From: JAICXG01 sp963801255
GTDB taxonomy: Bacteria; Verrucomicrobiota; Verrucomicrobiia; Chthoniobacterales; UBA10450
NCBI GenBank assembly: GCA_963801255.1
Contig: CAWDEC010000019.1
Location: 212,756-276,755, forward strand
Direction of reading: 5' to 3'
DNA length: 64,000 bases
Part shown: positions 8,796-18,364 of the stretch, piece by piece
Numbering within the stretch: position 1 is the first letter of the stretch
How the letters are laid out: each line of letters begins with the position of its first letter
Program-made: the position numbers and the translations under genes
Notes under the pieces: model-generated
What the model saw: the letters and a program-made list of their open reading frames with translations, nothing else
Databases searched by the model: none
What the model was told of the DNA's origin: nothing

Positions 8796-11708
8796 CTACT
8801 CCAGCTCGATCGGCCTGGCGGCCTGGGCTGCGAGCTGATCGAAACGCGGATCACTGCGCATGACGTCCCAGGAGGGATCAAACTTTAACTCGCCATAACT
8901 GGGACTGCCCGGCTGCTTCACCAGGGCAGAGAGCTGAACGATCACTGCGTCCTTGTTTCCCAGCCAGGCTTGCACCTGCGCTTGCATCGCCGCGAAACCG
9001 GGTCCTTCGGTCGCATCCCGCCATACCGGTACCAGCTGCACCGCGCGCTGCGCTGTCTGCAAGGCTTCGTCGGCATGACCCAGTCCTGCATAGGCCCAAG
9101 CCAGGTTTATCACGGCGAGGGCATCCTCCGGGCGCTTCTGAACTATTTGCTCCAGCTCGTTTGAGGCCTTTCCGAAGATCTCTTCGGCCTTCTCACGATC
9201 TCCTTTTGCGCGATAGATAGCTCCTTCGAAGAGATCAAGACCATGATTCGGCGGCTGCATGGGACTCTTCCTTGCCGTCTCAAGATATTGCAAAGCCCGG
9301 TCGAAGTCGCGCAGGTAAAATGCCGCTCGCGCCAGTCCGTAATATTTCTGATCGCTTTCTCCTGGCGCTTGACTTAGACAGGTCTCAGCCCGTTTTAATT
9401 CACCTCGGGCAAACATGCTCTCAGCCTTAAGAGACCAGAACGGCGTTGCCCTTGCCGGCATCTGGTTGATGGCGCGTTGAGCCCGTTCCTCGGCCTCAGG
9501 GTATCGCCGCAACGACATATAGGTCTGGATAACTTCCGTCGCGATGAAAGGATCATGCGGATCCAGTTCCCAGGCTTTTTCCCCGTCGCGCAGCGATTCT
9601 TTCCAGTGTCCCAACCGCCGTTCTGTGAGAGCCATTAAGTCAAAGAATTTGGATTGATTGGAAGGCGAGGCTGGAGCGGACGTTAATTCTTTCTGAGCTT
9701 TCTCGTAATCGCGCAAGCCATTGTAATAATATTGCGCTTGCGCCAGGTGACTCTCTGGTAACTCCGGCGCGAGACGCAAAGCTGTTTCCGCTGCCACTCG
9801 GGCTCGTTCCAGTCTTACAGGCGACCGATCGTCGCCAAAGCGATACATATAAAGATTGGCGTCCGTGAGCAGGCAGTAGGCAAGGGCAAAGTTTGGGTCC
9901 AACGCTGTAGCCTGATGAAGCAACTTTATGGTTTCATCATAGTCGTACTGCACGAAGGTTTCCCGGGCACGTAAGTATAAGTCGTAAGCCGCCATGCTTG
10001 TTGTTGGCCGGCTTTCTATCGCCGCTTTCTCACTCGGCGAGAGCTTTCCTTTTAGCTGGGTAACGATGGCCTGGGAGAGGGCGCTTTGTAGCGCGAAAAG
10101 ATCATCCATCTTACGGTCGTACTGCTGTGCCCACACCTGGGTATCGGAACGGGTGTCAATCAGTTGCGCGTTGACCCGGATGCGGTCGCCTAGTTTGCGC
10201 ACACTGCCTTCCAAGACGTAAGCGACACCTAGCGTTTGACCAATCTCGTGAATGTTGCGCGTTCCCTTTCGATAGGGGGCTACGCCGGTGCGGCTAATAA
10301 CCTTAAAATCGGTCACGGTGGCAAGATCTGTCAAAATATCGTCTTGCACTCCGTCAGCGAAATAGCCGGAGCCAGTCGGCGCACTGAAATCATCGAAGGG
10401 CAAAACGGCTATACTTTTTTCTGGAATATTAACTCCCGACTTCGACTGCGGTGTTGTGACCGTCTTCGGCAGGCCGCGATGACCAAGGAGCGCGACCGTC
10501 GCGCCGATGAGGGCGAGGATCACGAGTAGCACTGCTGCCGTTCTCCAGGCAGTAAGCGTGTCACGACCGGCGAGACGCCGAATCCGATATATGAACCTGT
10601 CCGGACGCGCTTCAATCGCTGTGCCCGCAAGGTAATGGTGAATATCCTCCGCCAGTCTCTTCACCGATGGGTAACGGTCGGCCGGGTTCTTGCGCATGGC
10701 GCGAAGGACGATCGCGTCAAGATCTCCACGTAAGAGTCGTCGTAGCTTCGGATCCTCGACGGCCAAACTTGGCGGCGCCGGATCTTTTTCTGAAACCACC
10801 CTTACCACTTCATCCAGATTCGGATTGCGAGTGTCAAAGACATGCGGATGTTTGTTGGTGAGAATCTCATAGAGCAAAGCGCCCAGAGCATAAACATCGC
10901 TTGCTGTTGTGACCTCTTCGCCGCGTGCCTGCTCGGGTGAGGCCGAGATAGGCGTTAGCCGCTGTTGTCCAGCGACTGTCATTGCTATTGGATGCTCTCC
11001 GAGTAGTTTGGCAATACCAAAGTCGAGTAACTTGGGTTCCCCATTCTCGTTAACCAGGATATTACTTCGCTTGAGATCGCGATGGACTACGCGCCCGCGA
11101 TGAGCAGCTTCGACGGCCGCACATATCTTGAGAAATAGCTCCAGCCGCTGCGGAATAGTGAGCTCATGTTCCTCGATATAAGAGGTGACGGCGGTTCCGG
11201 AAACATACTCCATGACGAAGTAGGGCATTCCGTCGTCCGTCATGCCGGCGTCAAAGAGCGTAGCAATGTTGGGATGTTCGAGGGATGCGAGCACTTCGCG
11301 CTCCGCTCGAAAACGGGCCAGAAGCTCCACCGTGTTGCTTTCACTTGGCTTTAGCACTTTGATGGCAACTTGCTTTTCAAAATAGCCATCTGCTCGTGCT
11401 GCCAGGTAGACCGCACCCATTCCACCCCGCCCTAACTCTCGCACGATGACATAGGCGCCAATGCGCCGTCCAGTCATCGAGTTAGACCCGCGCCGCAAGG
11501 CAGCGGCGGCGATCGAAGCGCATTCCTCCAGGTTATCAAGCTTATCCGTAAGAGTGACGTCCCCTTGGAGGAACGACTCCGCTTCGCGAAGCAGCCCTTC
11601 GTCTTCTGCGCAAACCCGGGTCAGCATCGCCGTCCGGGCTGCGGGAGAATCCTCTTCCAAGGCGTCGGCAATGATCTCCTTAAGTCGCTGCCAGCGTTCT
11701 TGATTCAT
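8796..11708 (-). CDS. Membrane Ser/Thr protein kinase with TolB-like and TPR domains
   Basis: A 970-residue PknB-type kinase. The kinase domain spans about residues 84-360: glycine loop GRGGMG (93-98), catalytic Lys117 (AIKVLK), HRDLKRSN (from 209) and DFG (229-231), all intact. One membrane helix follows at about 390-408. The outer part has a TolB/adenylate-cyclase-associated type region starting KSIAVLPFDD (431) and then TPR-like helical repeats to the end. This cytoplasmic-kinase, outer-TPR layout is common in soil Acidobacteria, Planctomycetes and Verrucomicrobia. The gene follows its ECF sigma factor by 55 bases, so the kinase may control or be produced with that sigma. Substrates are unknown. 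Confidence 0.9.
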   Translation of the reverse strand: MNQERWQRLKEIIADALEEDSPAARTAMLTRVCAEDEGLLREAESFLQGDVTLTDKLDNLEECASIAAAALRRGSNSMTGRRIGAYVIVRELGRGGMGAVYLAARADGYFEKQVAIKVLKPSESNTVELLARFRAEREVLASLEHPNIATLFDAGMTDDGMPYFVMEYVSGTAVTSYIEEHELTIPQRLELFLKICAAVEAAHRGRVVHRDLKRSNILVNENGEPKLLDFGIAKLLGEHPIAMTVAGQQRLTPISASPEQARGEEVTTASDVYALGALLYEILTNKHPHVFDTRNPNLDEVVRVVSEKDPAPPSLAVEDPKLRRLLRGDLDAIVLRAMRKNPADRYPSVKRLAEDIHHYLAGTAIEARPDRFIYRIRRLAGRDTLTAWRTAAVLLVILALIGATVALLGHRGLPKTVTTPQSKSGVNIPEKSIAVLPFDDFSAPTGSGYFADGVQDDILTDLATVTDFKVISRTGVAPYRKGTRNIHEIGQTLGVAYVLEGSVRKLGDRIRVNAQLIDTRSDTQVWAQQYDRKMDDLFALQSALSQAIVTQLKGKLSPSEKAAIESRPTTSMAAYDLYLRARETFVQYDYDETIKLLHQATALDPNFALAYCLLTDANLYMYRFGDDRSPVRLERARVAAETALRLAPELPESHLAQAQYYYNGLRDYEKAQKELTSAPASPSNQSKFFDLMALTERRLGHWKESLRDGEKAWELDPHDPFIATEVIQTYMSLRRYPEAEERAQRAINQMPARATPFWSLKAESMFARGELKRAETCLSQAPGESDQKYYGLARAAFYLRDFDRALQYLETARKSPMQPPNHGLDLFEGAIYRAKGDREKAEEIFGKASNELEQIVQKRPEDALAVINLAWAYAGLGHADEALQTAQRAVQLVPVWRDATEGPGFAAMQAQVQAWLGNKDAVIVQLSALVKQPGSPSYGELKFDPSWDVMRSDPRFDQLAAQAARPIELE

Positions 11709-11763
11709 GAGTCAGGTTGTGGTCGAGAAAACATCGCGTATCAACGTTAATAATAGGAAGCAG

Positions 11764-12363
11764 CTAGCTCGCTTCCGAAAGGGTCTTGCGCAACCACAGT
11801 TTTGCCACCGACCATTCCCGCTTCACGGTTGCCGGCGAGACATGGAGAAGCTCCGCAATTTCTTCAATCGTTAGCCCCCCGAAAAAACGCAACTCCACGA
11901 TCTGCGCCTGCCGCGGGTCAAAGGTTTCGAGTTGCCGCAGAGAGTCATTGACCGCTGTAACATCGATCTGGTGGCGCTCATAGAATTCGAGCATCAACTC
12001 CATGGGGTCTCCGCCGCCGCGCTTGATGCGATTCCGAGCGACGGCGTAGTTCGTCAGAGTCTGCCGCATGAGGCGCGCGAAAATTCCAATAAAGTGCGCC
12101 GGATTTTGCCACTCAAGGTTCGGCTGGGCGGCAAGGCGAAGATAGGCCTCATGCACCAGGGCGGTGCGCTGCAGGGTGTGGTCCGGTCGCTCATTGCGGA
12201 GGTAACCTCCGGCAAGCAGGCGCAGCTCCTCATAAACGAGTGGCAGGATTGCTTCTATGGCTTCCCGGCCACCTTTGGCGTTCGTCGTCGTCTCGCAATT
12301 CGTCTCTGCCCGTCTCTGCGGCCCCGCTTGGCTTTCGCTCGATATTTCTTTGCCCGATCTCAT
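11764..12363 (-). CDS. ECF RNA polymerase sigma factor
   Basis: An alternative sigma factor of the ECF type often paired with Ser/Thr kinases. Region 2 is ILPLVYEELRLLAGGYLRNE... and LVHEAYLRL; region 4 is the HTH LTIEEIAELLHVSPATVKREW near the C-terminus. The frame is open up to 12600, but homology starts near REAIEAILPLVYEE, so I chose the ATG at 12363 (199 residues); no strong ribosome site marks it, so the start is uncertain. No anti-sigma gene follows; the kinase 55 bases downstream may take that role, as proposed for kinase-linked ECF groups. Confidence 0.85.
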   Translation of the reverse strand: MRSGKEISSESQAGPQRRAETNCETTTNAKGGREAIEAILPLVYEELRLLAGGYLRNERPDHTLQRTALVHEAYLRLAAQPNLEWQNPAHFIGIFARLMRQTLTNYAVARNRIKRGGGDPMELMLEFYERHQIDVTAVNDSLRQLETFDPRQAQIVELRFFGGLTIEEIAELLHVSPATVKREWSVAKLWLRKTLSEAS

Positions 12364-12766
12364 CAGGAAGACCGCGATTCGTCGCTTACAACTTGCACCA
12401 GGCTTAATGCAAACGATTGCCCATTGCTCATTGTAAACCAACTGAAACCAAATGCGAAACCTGGCAACTGCCATGCGGTACAGGGCATGGAAGTGCACAG
12501 CACTCATCCACTTCACCGGGACCGCAAATGTAGTTCCGATCATGAAAAGATTTCGAGTGAACGCTGCCTCGATGGGCAATTTAAAATAAAAGGATTGCAA
12601 TTGTTACCCCAACGGTTCGTGAACATCAGGCTCGGCTTTCTGACTGACCTCCCCCAAGGCGACTGCCTCACAAAAGAGGAAACGGCGCGCCGAGACTCGG
12701 TCATCCTCAGCAGCGCCGCTCTTTAGGTAGGATGGAAGGTTACGCTCAGCTCCTTACTCCCAGCGC
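12364..12766. other. Gap upstream of the ECF sigma gene
   Basis: About 400 bases between the TonB-receptor stop (12767) and the chosen sigma start. The sigma frame stays open through 12600, so an N-terminally longer protein (278 residues) is formally possible. I see no other gene, RNA or repeat. The sigma/kinase promoter should lie here. Confidence 0.4.
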
Positions 12767-15700
12767 CTAGAACTTTTTCGAGACCTCGAAATAAACAAAG
12801 CGTCCAAACGGATCATAGATCGAGAGGTCGGTATTACTGTTAGCGCCGGCTACAAAAGGCGGCTGGCGGTCAAAGATATTGTTGCAACCGACCGCCACGG
12901 TAAGTCCATCCAGCAGATGATTGAATGGGCTGACCTTTTCCGGCTCGGCATTTCCTCCAGCGCCGGCAACCACGTTGGCGGAATCTTTGCCGTCTTTCGA
13001 ATAACCGGCAGGCGGCGCGCTGGGCGCCGGTTTGACGTGAAACTGATATTCCAGACGTCCATCGACCGCGAAGTAATCGCCGATCTTCTGAAAATTGCCC
13101 TGATTTTCCGTTTCAGCATCGTGCCCGATGGCGTTAATCAGTCCCGGGATATAGTTGGCGTTCAAGCTCAAACTGGCTCCCTGATAGCTATAGCGAGTAA
13201 GGAAAGTCAGTTTGTAGTCTGGATTGCCGCCCCCGCCTTCGGGAAAGTCGAGCCCGGAGATGTTATAATAATGAGCATTAGGAACGCGCTTCAGCTCGCT
13301 TAAGGTAAACCAGACCGCGTTCACCCCAATTTCCCCCTGCCCATAACGTCGGAAATCCAGATTGTAGTGAGCGCTCATATCGAATCCTGCGACATGGTTG
13401 GCGCCAATATTTTGCGCACTATTGATGTAGAAAACAGAGGCCAGGTTACCGAAGAGCTGGTTTGGAGCTGTCACTGGCCTTGCTCCCGGTTGACCCGGAA
13501 AGTTATTAAAGGCTACGAGGTTCGCATAAGGTGACGCGGGCCCCAGATCATTAACGCTGGTCAAAATGGTCGCACCCCCGCTAATGTCGATCGTGCCGAC
13601 CGTTTGCAATTGGAGTGTGCGAAAATAATCAAAGGTAACGGTCAGACCTGGGATTTGGTGCGGGCTGTAAACGATACCGCCGGTGTAGGATTCTGCCGTG
13701 GATGGCACAAGGTTTGGATTTGAACCCGCTAAGACTTGTGCCTGGTCTTGAACCTGGCCATTGAGACTAATGGTTCCGGAGAAGCCGGTAACCGCAGGCC
13801 CAAAGAGTTGGAAAAGCGTCGGAGCAACGAACGAATTCGAATAGGTCGCTCGCATGGTGATGTCTTGAATGGGTTGATAGCGCAAAGTGACCTTGGGAAC
13901 TTTTGCGTCTTCCTTCACACCTTCATAATGGTCGTAACGAAAGGCGCCATCTAACTCCAAGCTATAAATTCCTGGGATCTTCATTTGTGGCCCGACTATT
14001 GGGATATTTAACTCCGCATAGGCCGAGGTAATCCCACGCCCCTGGTCGATATTCTGCACGGGGACCGACCCAACAAAAATCTCCGGCGAGTCGGTAAGCT
14101 TAAAGCCCTCCTGCCGGAACTCACCGCCGAAAGACAGACCTACGTCGCCCCCGGGAAGGTGAAAGGGAAATCCCGTCGCCCTGGCGTCGAATACCTCTTG
14201 ATAAGAACTTTGCGCTCGAATGTTCGAGCCAAAAATGGTCCCAAACTGAGCCGCGGTCACCTGGCCCGGACCATCGCCAATCGGGTTTCGGGCAAAAAAG
14301 TCCAGAGCCGGAATTGGATTGCCATTAAAGTCCACGGCGGTGCCAGCAATCATGGCATTCAGTTGCTGGGCATTGACCAGGTTCGAGTTCGTGAATTGTA
14401 TCTCGTATTTGCTGTAGTATGTCGTGGTCTCAAACGTCCAGTCTTTGGCAAACTGAGAGCGCAGGCCGAGAAGGAACCGATAGAAGTTGGTATTGTCATC
14501 AAACTTCCTTGGATAATTTTGATAGCGATTGGCTGCAATCAGCCGAAACGTCCCACTCTGAGAGGTATCGTCGATCGTTTCCTGGAAAGGATTGAAAGCA
14601 GCCGGTGGGCCGCGATCTTCAGGCACGAGGTTGCCGGTCTCGGGATCGACTTTCATCGAACCAAGGATGAGGACACCAGTACCGTTACTCAGTGGCTGGG
14701 AGTTCAGGAAACTCAGGTTGTGGTTATGGGCGTAGAGGAAGTTACCGAACAACTCGAGCTGCTTTCCAAAGATTTGATGGTTGAAGTCGCCGTAGGCACT
14801 CGTGTTTTGGATGTCCAGGGTGCTGGTGGGCAATTTGGACAAGTCGAATCCCAGGACCGTCCCGAGGTCGGAAGGATTGTAAGCTTGAGGGATAAGAGCA
14901 TACTGGCCGGGATTTGTGGTGCCGCTATCCGCGGGCGGCGGTGGGATTGAGCCTGGCACAACCCCGGCGTCAAAGGGAGAATTCAAACCCGGCTTGAGAA
15001 GGTAATAACTGGTGCCACCGCCGGCGTTATCTCGCCCCACACCGGCATAAGTCGTAGTCAGGTTGATCGCGGGCTGAGAGTAGCCGCGTTCACGGGCAAA
15101 AAGAGGATCAATCTCATAGTACTGGAATCCGCCGGTGACATGTGTCGTGTCATTTCCTGCGCCAACAATGGCGTAGGCCCGGCGCTCTGCTACGCCGCTT
15201 TCTACCGTGAAACCATAGCGCGCACCGATCTCCGCGCCGGTGAAATCTTTCTTGAGAAAGATATTTACGACACCACCGACAGCTTCGGAGCCATAGAGGG
15301 CCGAGGCGCCATCTTTCAAGACATCGATACGGCTAATAAGCGACGTCGGAAAAAGACTTGCATCAGTAAACTGAAACCCGGCGCTGGAGATAGCTGCTGA
15401 ATCCGTTATGCGACGGCCTTCAAATAAGGTCAGGGTCGGGAGACCTCGTATGGCAATGATAGAGCCGCCCTGCGTGGCACCGCTGGCGTTATTAGCGTTT
15501 GTGCTACCCAGGTTGCCTGCACCTACGAAATCCGGGTTGCGCTTTTGCAAAACCGTCAAAACGTCGGAGGCGGCTCCGGCTATCTGGATATCGCTCGAAT
15601 TCAAGGTATCGACCGGCGACGCGGTGACTTCCTCGGCCGTCGGGATCAAGGATCCGGTTATGACAATCCGTTCAACGGTGGCTGCGGTGCCCGTATCCGA

Positions 15701-15868
15701 AGCGGCCACGTTGGTTACAGGTGGCGGCGGACCGGCCTCGGGCACAGCTGCTACAGGGGAAGGCGCAGCTGTTTGTCCAACAAGAGTGCTCACGATTAGG
15801 AAGGGTAGAATAGTGCCAGCCATGAGAGCGACACGATATCCCAGCGATTTGTGTAGTTTTGCTTTCAT
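12767..15868 (-). CDS. TonB-dependent outer-membrane receptor
   Basis: A 1033-residue outer-membrane receptor for energy-driven uptake. It has a Sec signal peptide with a long hydrophobic core (VALMAGTILPFLIVSTLVG), then a Pro/Ala linker, a TonB-box-like VERIVITGS, the plug (IAIRGLPTLTLFEGRRI; VLKDGASALYGSEAVGGVVN) and a large barrel ending in FVYFEVSKKF with the terminal Phe. I chose the ATG at 15868 because GGAG sits 6 bases before it; the ATG at 15880 is the alternative. It lies between two GlxA-type regulators, one of which may control it. The ligand is not evident. Confidence 0.9.
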   Translation of the reverse strand: MKAKLHKSLGYRVALMAGTILPFLIVSTLVGQTAAPSPVAAVPEAGPPPPVTNVAASDTGTAATVERIVITGSLIPTAEEVTASPVDTLNSSDIQIAGAASDVLTVLQKRNPDFVGAGNLGSTNANNASGATQGGSIIAIRGLPTLTLFEGRRITDSAAISSAGFQFTDASLFPTSLISRIDVLKDGASALYGSEAVGGVVNIFLKKDFTGAEIGARYGFTVESGVAERRAYAIVGAGNDTTHVTGGFQYYEIDPLFARERGYSQPAINLTTTYAGVGRDNAGGGTSYYLLKPGLNSPFDAGVVPGSIPPPPADSGTTNPGQYALIPQAYNPSDLGTVLGFDLSKLPTSTLDIQNTSAYGDFNHQIFGKQLELFGNFLYAHNHNLSFLNSQPLSNGTGVLILGSMKVDPETGNLVPEDRGPPAAFNPFQETIDDTSQSGTFRLIAANRYQNYPRKFDDNTNFYRFLLGLRSQFAKDWTFETTTYYSKYEIQFTNSNLVNAQQLNAMIAGTAVDFNGNPIPALDFFARNPIGDGPGQVTAAQFGTIFGSNIRAQSSYQEVFDARATGFPFHLPGGDVGLSFGGEFRQEGFKLTDSPEIFVGSVPVQNIDQGRGITSAYAELNIPIVGPQMKIPGIYSLELDGAFRYDHYEGVKEDAKVPKVTLRYQPIQDITMRATYSNSFVAPTLFQLFGPAVTGFSGTISLNGQVQDQAQVLAGSNPNLVPSTAESYTGGIVYSPHQIPGLTVTFDYFRTLQLQTVGTIDISGGATILTSVNDLGPASPYANLVAFNNFPGQPGARPVTAPNQLFGNLASVFYINSAQNIGANHVAGFDMSAHYNLDFRRYGQGEIGVNAVWFTLSELKRVPNAHYYNISGLDFPEGGGGNPDYKLTFLTRYSYQGASLSLNANYIPGLINAIGHDAETENQGNFQKIGDYFAVDGRLEYQFHVKPAPSAPPAGYSKDGKDSANVVAGAGGNAEPEKVSPFNHLLDGLTVAVGCNNIFDRQPPFVAGANSNTDLSIYDPFGRFVYFEVSKKF

Positions 15869-16068
15869 TAGTTTCTCCATCTACTTGGTTAGGTCTGTAT
15901 CAAGTCATACGACCGACTGGAGAGATAGTGTTAGGACTTAAAGTCGACAGTTTAAGACGGGGATAGGTCTGTTCGCGAGAGCGACGGCGCTTTGCGCAGG
16001 AGAAATGAGCTAGCGAACGCTCGAGTTATTTGAACGCCTTGACCGATGCGCTGTCAGGGCGTGCGGTT

Positions 16069-17064
16069 TTAGGACCGAACGTTCAGCTCTGGCCCGTTTG
16101 CATCCCGGCTGTGCAGGTACTTGGCCGGCCCGGCTCCAAAACGCCGTTCAAATGCGCGGCGAAATGCGACGGTGTTATCAAAGCCGACAGATGCCGCGAT
16201 GCTACTCAAGGTTTTGCGTTGCGAGGACAGGCGGCGTCGGGCTTCATGCAGACGGAGATTCTCGACAAATTGTCCTGGAGTTGTGCCAAGCACACTTCTA
16301 AAGGCGCGTGAGAAATGCGCGGGCGACATGCAGGCTCGCCTGGCCATGACTTCGACACTCAGGTCTTGTTGCAAATTTTTCATGATCCAGGCGACTAGCT
16401 CGCCGAAACGATTAGCCGGCTGGCTCTCATGACTCGCCGTTGACCAAGCCTGGTCCGGTTCACTGGTGCCGGCGAGATACATCATGAGATCGCGACCGAC
16501 CGAAGCGGAGAGCTGTTTCCCATAGTCCTCCTCAATCAGTGCCAGCCCGAGATCGACTGGAGCGGTCAGTCCGGCCGAGGTGTAGAAGGGACCATCCTTT
16601 ACCAAACGTCGTTTGTGATTAACTCGCAGTGTGGGAAAGCGATGCGCCACGTCCTGTGCACAGCGCCAATGAGTGGTGACGTCGCGACCATCGAGCAGTC
16701 CGGTTGGCGCGAGAGCGTAAATGCCGGTGCAGATCGAGGCGATGCGCCGAGTCGCGCAGGAACGGCTCAAAATCCATTCGGCTAGCGTTTCAGCAGCCGG
16801 GCCATGACGCAGTCCATCACCACCGGCTACTATGAGGGTGTCGAACGATGGTGCTGCCTCAAGAGTTTCCTGCGGAGAAATCAATAACCCAGAATCGGTC
16901 AGGAAAGGCTTTCTCGTTAGGCCAATGGTTCGGACTCTGTAGCAGGGAAGTCGACCGCCAAATCCGTCTTCGAGAAAGGCCGCCTTTAAAACATCGGCGA
17001 TGAGTGTGAGGTGAGAGGCGATGACGCCATTGTATCCGAGAAGGCCTACCTCCTTTGCCCGCAT
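16069..17064 (-). CDS. GlxA-type AraC-family transcriptional regulator (paralogue 2)
   Basis: A 331-residue regulator with the same two-domain build as the protein at 7549-8631: a DJ-1/PfpI-like N-terminal half and an AraC double HTH (ACMSPAHFSRAFRSVLG; VGFDNTVAFRRAFERRFG). Here the nucleophile-elbow residue is Cys112 (ICTGIYALAP), unlike paralogue 1, where it is Ser. Both genes carry the window-wide 9-mer at the same spot of the alignment (GLTR / GLTS). It is transcribed towards the TonB receptor, 200 bases away, and may regulate it. Confidence 0.85.
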   Translation of the reverse strand: MRAKEVGLLGYNGVIASHLTLIADVLKAAFLEDGFGGRLPCYRVRTIGLTRKPFLTDSGLLISPQETLEAAPSFDTLIVAGGDGLRHGPAAETLAEWILSRSCATRRIASICTGIYALAPTGLLDGRDVTTHWRCAQDVAHRFPTLRVNHKRRLVKDGPFYTSAGLTAPVDLGLALIEEDYGKQLSASVGRDLMMYLAGTSEPDQAWSTASHESQPANRFGELVAWIMKNLQQDLSVEVMARRACMSPAHFSRAFRSVLGTTPGQFVENLRLHEARRRLSSQRKTLSSIAASVGFDNTVAFRRAFERRFGAGPAKYLHSRDANGPELNVRS

Positions 17065-17194
17065 TAGCCTTTGAGGCTATGGCGCCGCCGTCCCTCACGG
17101 TAGGACATTAAATCGATCATCCCGGCCAGCTATGAACAGTAGGCCGGACGAGGATTGGAGGGAAGCAAGCAGATTCGATCGGATCCGCTGCGAT

Positions 17195-18286
17195 TCAATG
17201 CGCGACCAGGATTCCGACCACCTTAAAAAGTTGGTAAGGAGTGGAGCGAGTGTCCTTGCCGCCATTAAAGCGAGGCATGGTTTGGATTTGTGAGGAAGTA
17301 ACGTAAAGCGAGCCATCTGGACCCCAGGACAGGCTGTCCGGCCAACTAAGCCGCCCATCGGCGACCACTGTTTCAAGTCTGTTTTCTTTGGGATCCCACA
17401 CCTGGATGGCGCTGTGCTCGAGGTCGGTGAGATAAAGTCGACCATCGGGTCCCATGATCATCCCGTCGGGAGCAGGCGTTTCGATTACTTTCTCCACCTT
17501 GGTCCCAAGTTCTTTGTTCGTTAGCCGCTTGTTCATGAGATCGCCAACTTTGATGCGGTAAAGGTTGGTCGCGGTTAGGGCATGGTAGTAGAGGTAGCCA
17601 TTGAGGTGGTCGAAGGCTATGCCGTCAGAGGCGATCTGCGGCGGTTTGCTTTTGTCGCCGAGCAAAGCCTTTCCATTGACCTGCAAGGCAAAATCTTTCT
17701 CGGGGGCGGTGGACGGATTACCGTCCAGGCGACGTTGTGCCTTGCCGGTCCGCAAGTCGACGACGACGATCGCGCCCAGCCCTGAGTCGGTGATAAAAGC
17801 GGTCTGGGTCTTGGTATCAATCCGGACATCATTGAGGTAACTCTTCTTTGGCGCGACATTCTCGCCAAAGGGAATTGTCTGCACGACTTCGTTCTTCACC
17901 AGGTCAACCTTGACGAGCTTCGGGCCGTCCTTAACGATTTCTTTCATCATCGGGGCCGCCGGGTCGAGAATCCAGAGACTGTCGCTCTCGTCGACGTCGA
18001 CACTTTGTACACAAACGAAGTGATCCTTGGGTGAGCCCGGTCGGTTCCATTCGTCGTTAGGAAAGGGAACCGGTTTACCGTTAATAATCTCCGCCACCGA
18101 GATGGAGTGATGGTCGGACCAGTTAGGAAAATTGACGAAGATTCGTCCCGTGCGGGAGATAGCGACTCCCGTGACCTGCTGAGTGGGAAAACTGGCCACC
18201 ACTTGCAGGGTGGCGGTAACGGAGCCTGCCTTAGTATCCGTTAGGCAAAGCAACCAACAGACGAACCGAAAAGAGCAAAGTCTCAT
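17195..18286 (-). CDS. Secreted beta-propeller protein, MRJP/SMP-30-like
   Basis: A 363-residue exported protein (signal peptide MRLCSFRFVCWLLCLTD) with the NHL/SMP-30 style repeats of a six-blade propeller: SLWILDP, TAFITDSG, DGIAFDHLNGYLYYHAL, PDGMIMGPDGRLYLTD, DSLSWGPDGSLYVTSS. The pattern is closest to the major-royal-jelly-protein/yellow family found in many bacteria. Family members bind small ligands or act as lactonases, but the activity here is unknown. It forms its own unit between a regulator and a phosphoribosyltransferase. Confidence 0.7.
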   Translation of the reverse strand: MRLCSFRFVCWLLCLTDTKAGSVTATLQVVASFPTQQVTGVAISRTGRIFVNFPNWSDHHSISVAEIINGKPVPFPNDEWNRPGSPKDHFVCVQSVDVDESDSLWILDPAAPMMKEIVKDGPKLVKVDLVKNEVVQTIPFGENVAPKKSYLNDVRIDTKTQTAFITDSGLGAIVVVDLRTGKAQRRLDGNPSTAPEKDFALQVNGKALLGDKSKPPQIASDGIAFDHLNGYLYYHALTATNLYRIKVGDLMNKRLTNKELGTKVEKVIETPAPDGMIMGPDGRLYLTDLEHSAIQVWDPKENRLETVVADGRLSWPDSLSWGPDGSLYVTSSQIQTMPRFNGGKDTRSTPYQLFKVVGILVAH

Positions 18287-18364
18287 CGGGTGAAATTCGC
18301 GCCCCGCCGCGCTGCTGGTTTGCTCCGCAAGTTCAACGCTTGCATCTTTCGATTGAAACGCGCG

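Noticed and set aside
8796..11708. Large plus-strand open frames opposite the kinase gene
   Set aside because: They are short, overlap a well-defined kinase with all motifs, and have no domain of their own.
12364..12600. N-terminal extension of the ECF sigma factor
   Set aside because: The extra 79 residues look like translated leader sequence and do not match sigma region 2; homology begins after the ATG at 12363. Not fully excluded.
14159..14950. Plus-strand 263-codon frame opposite the TonB receptor
   Set aside because: It is a shadow frame of the receptor; no motif, signal or ribosome site.
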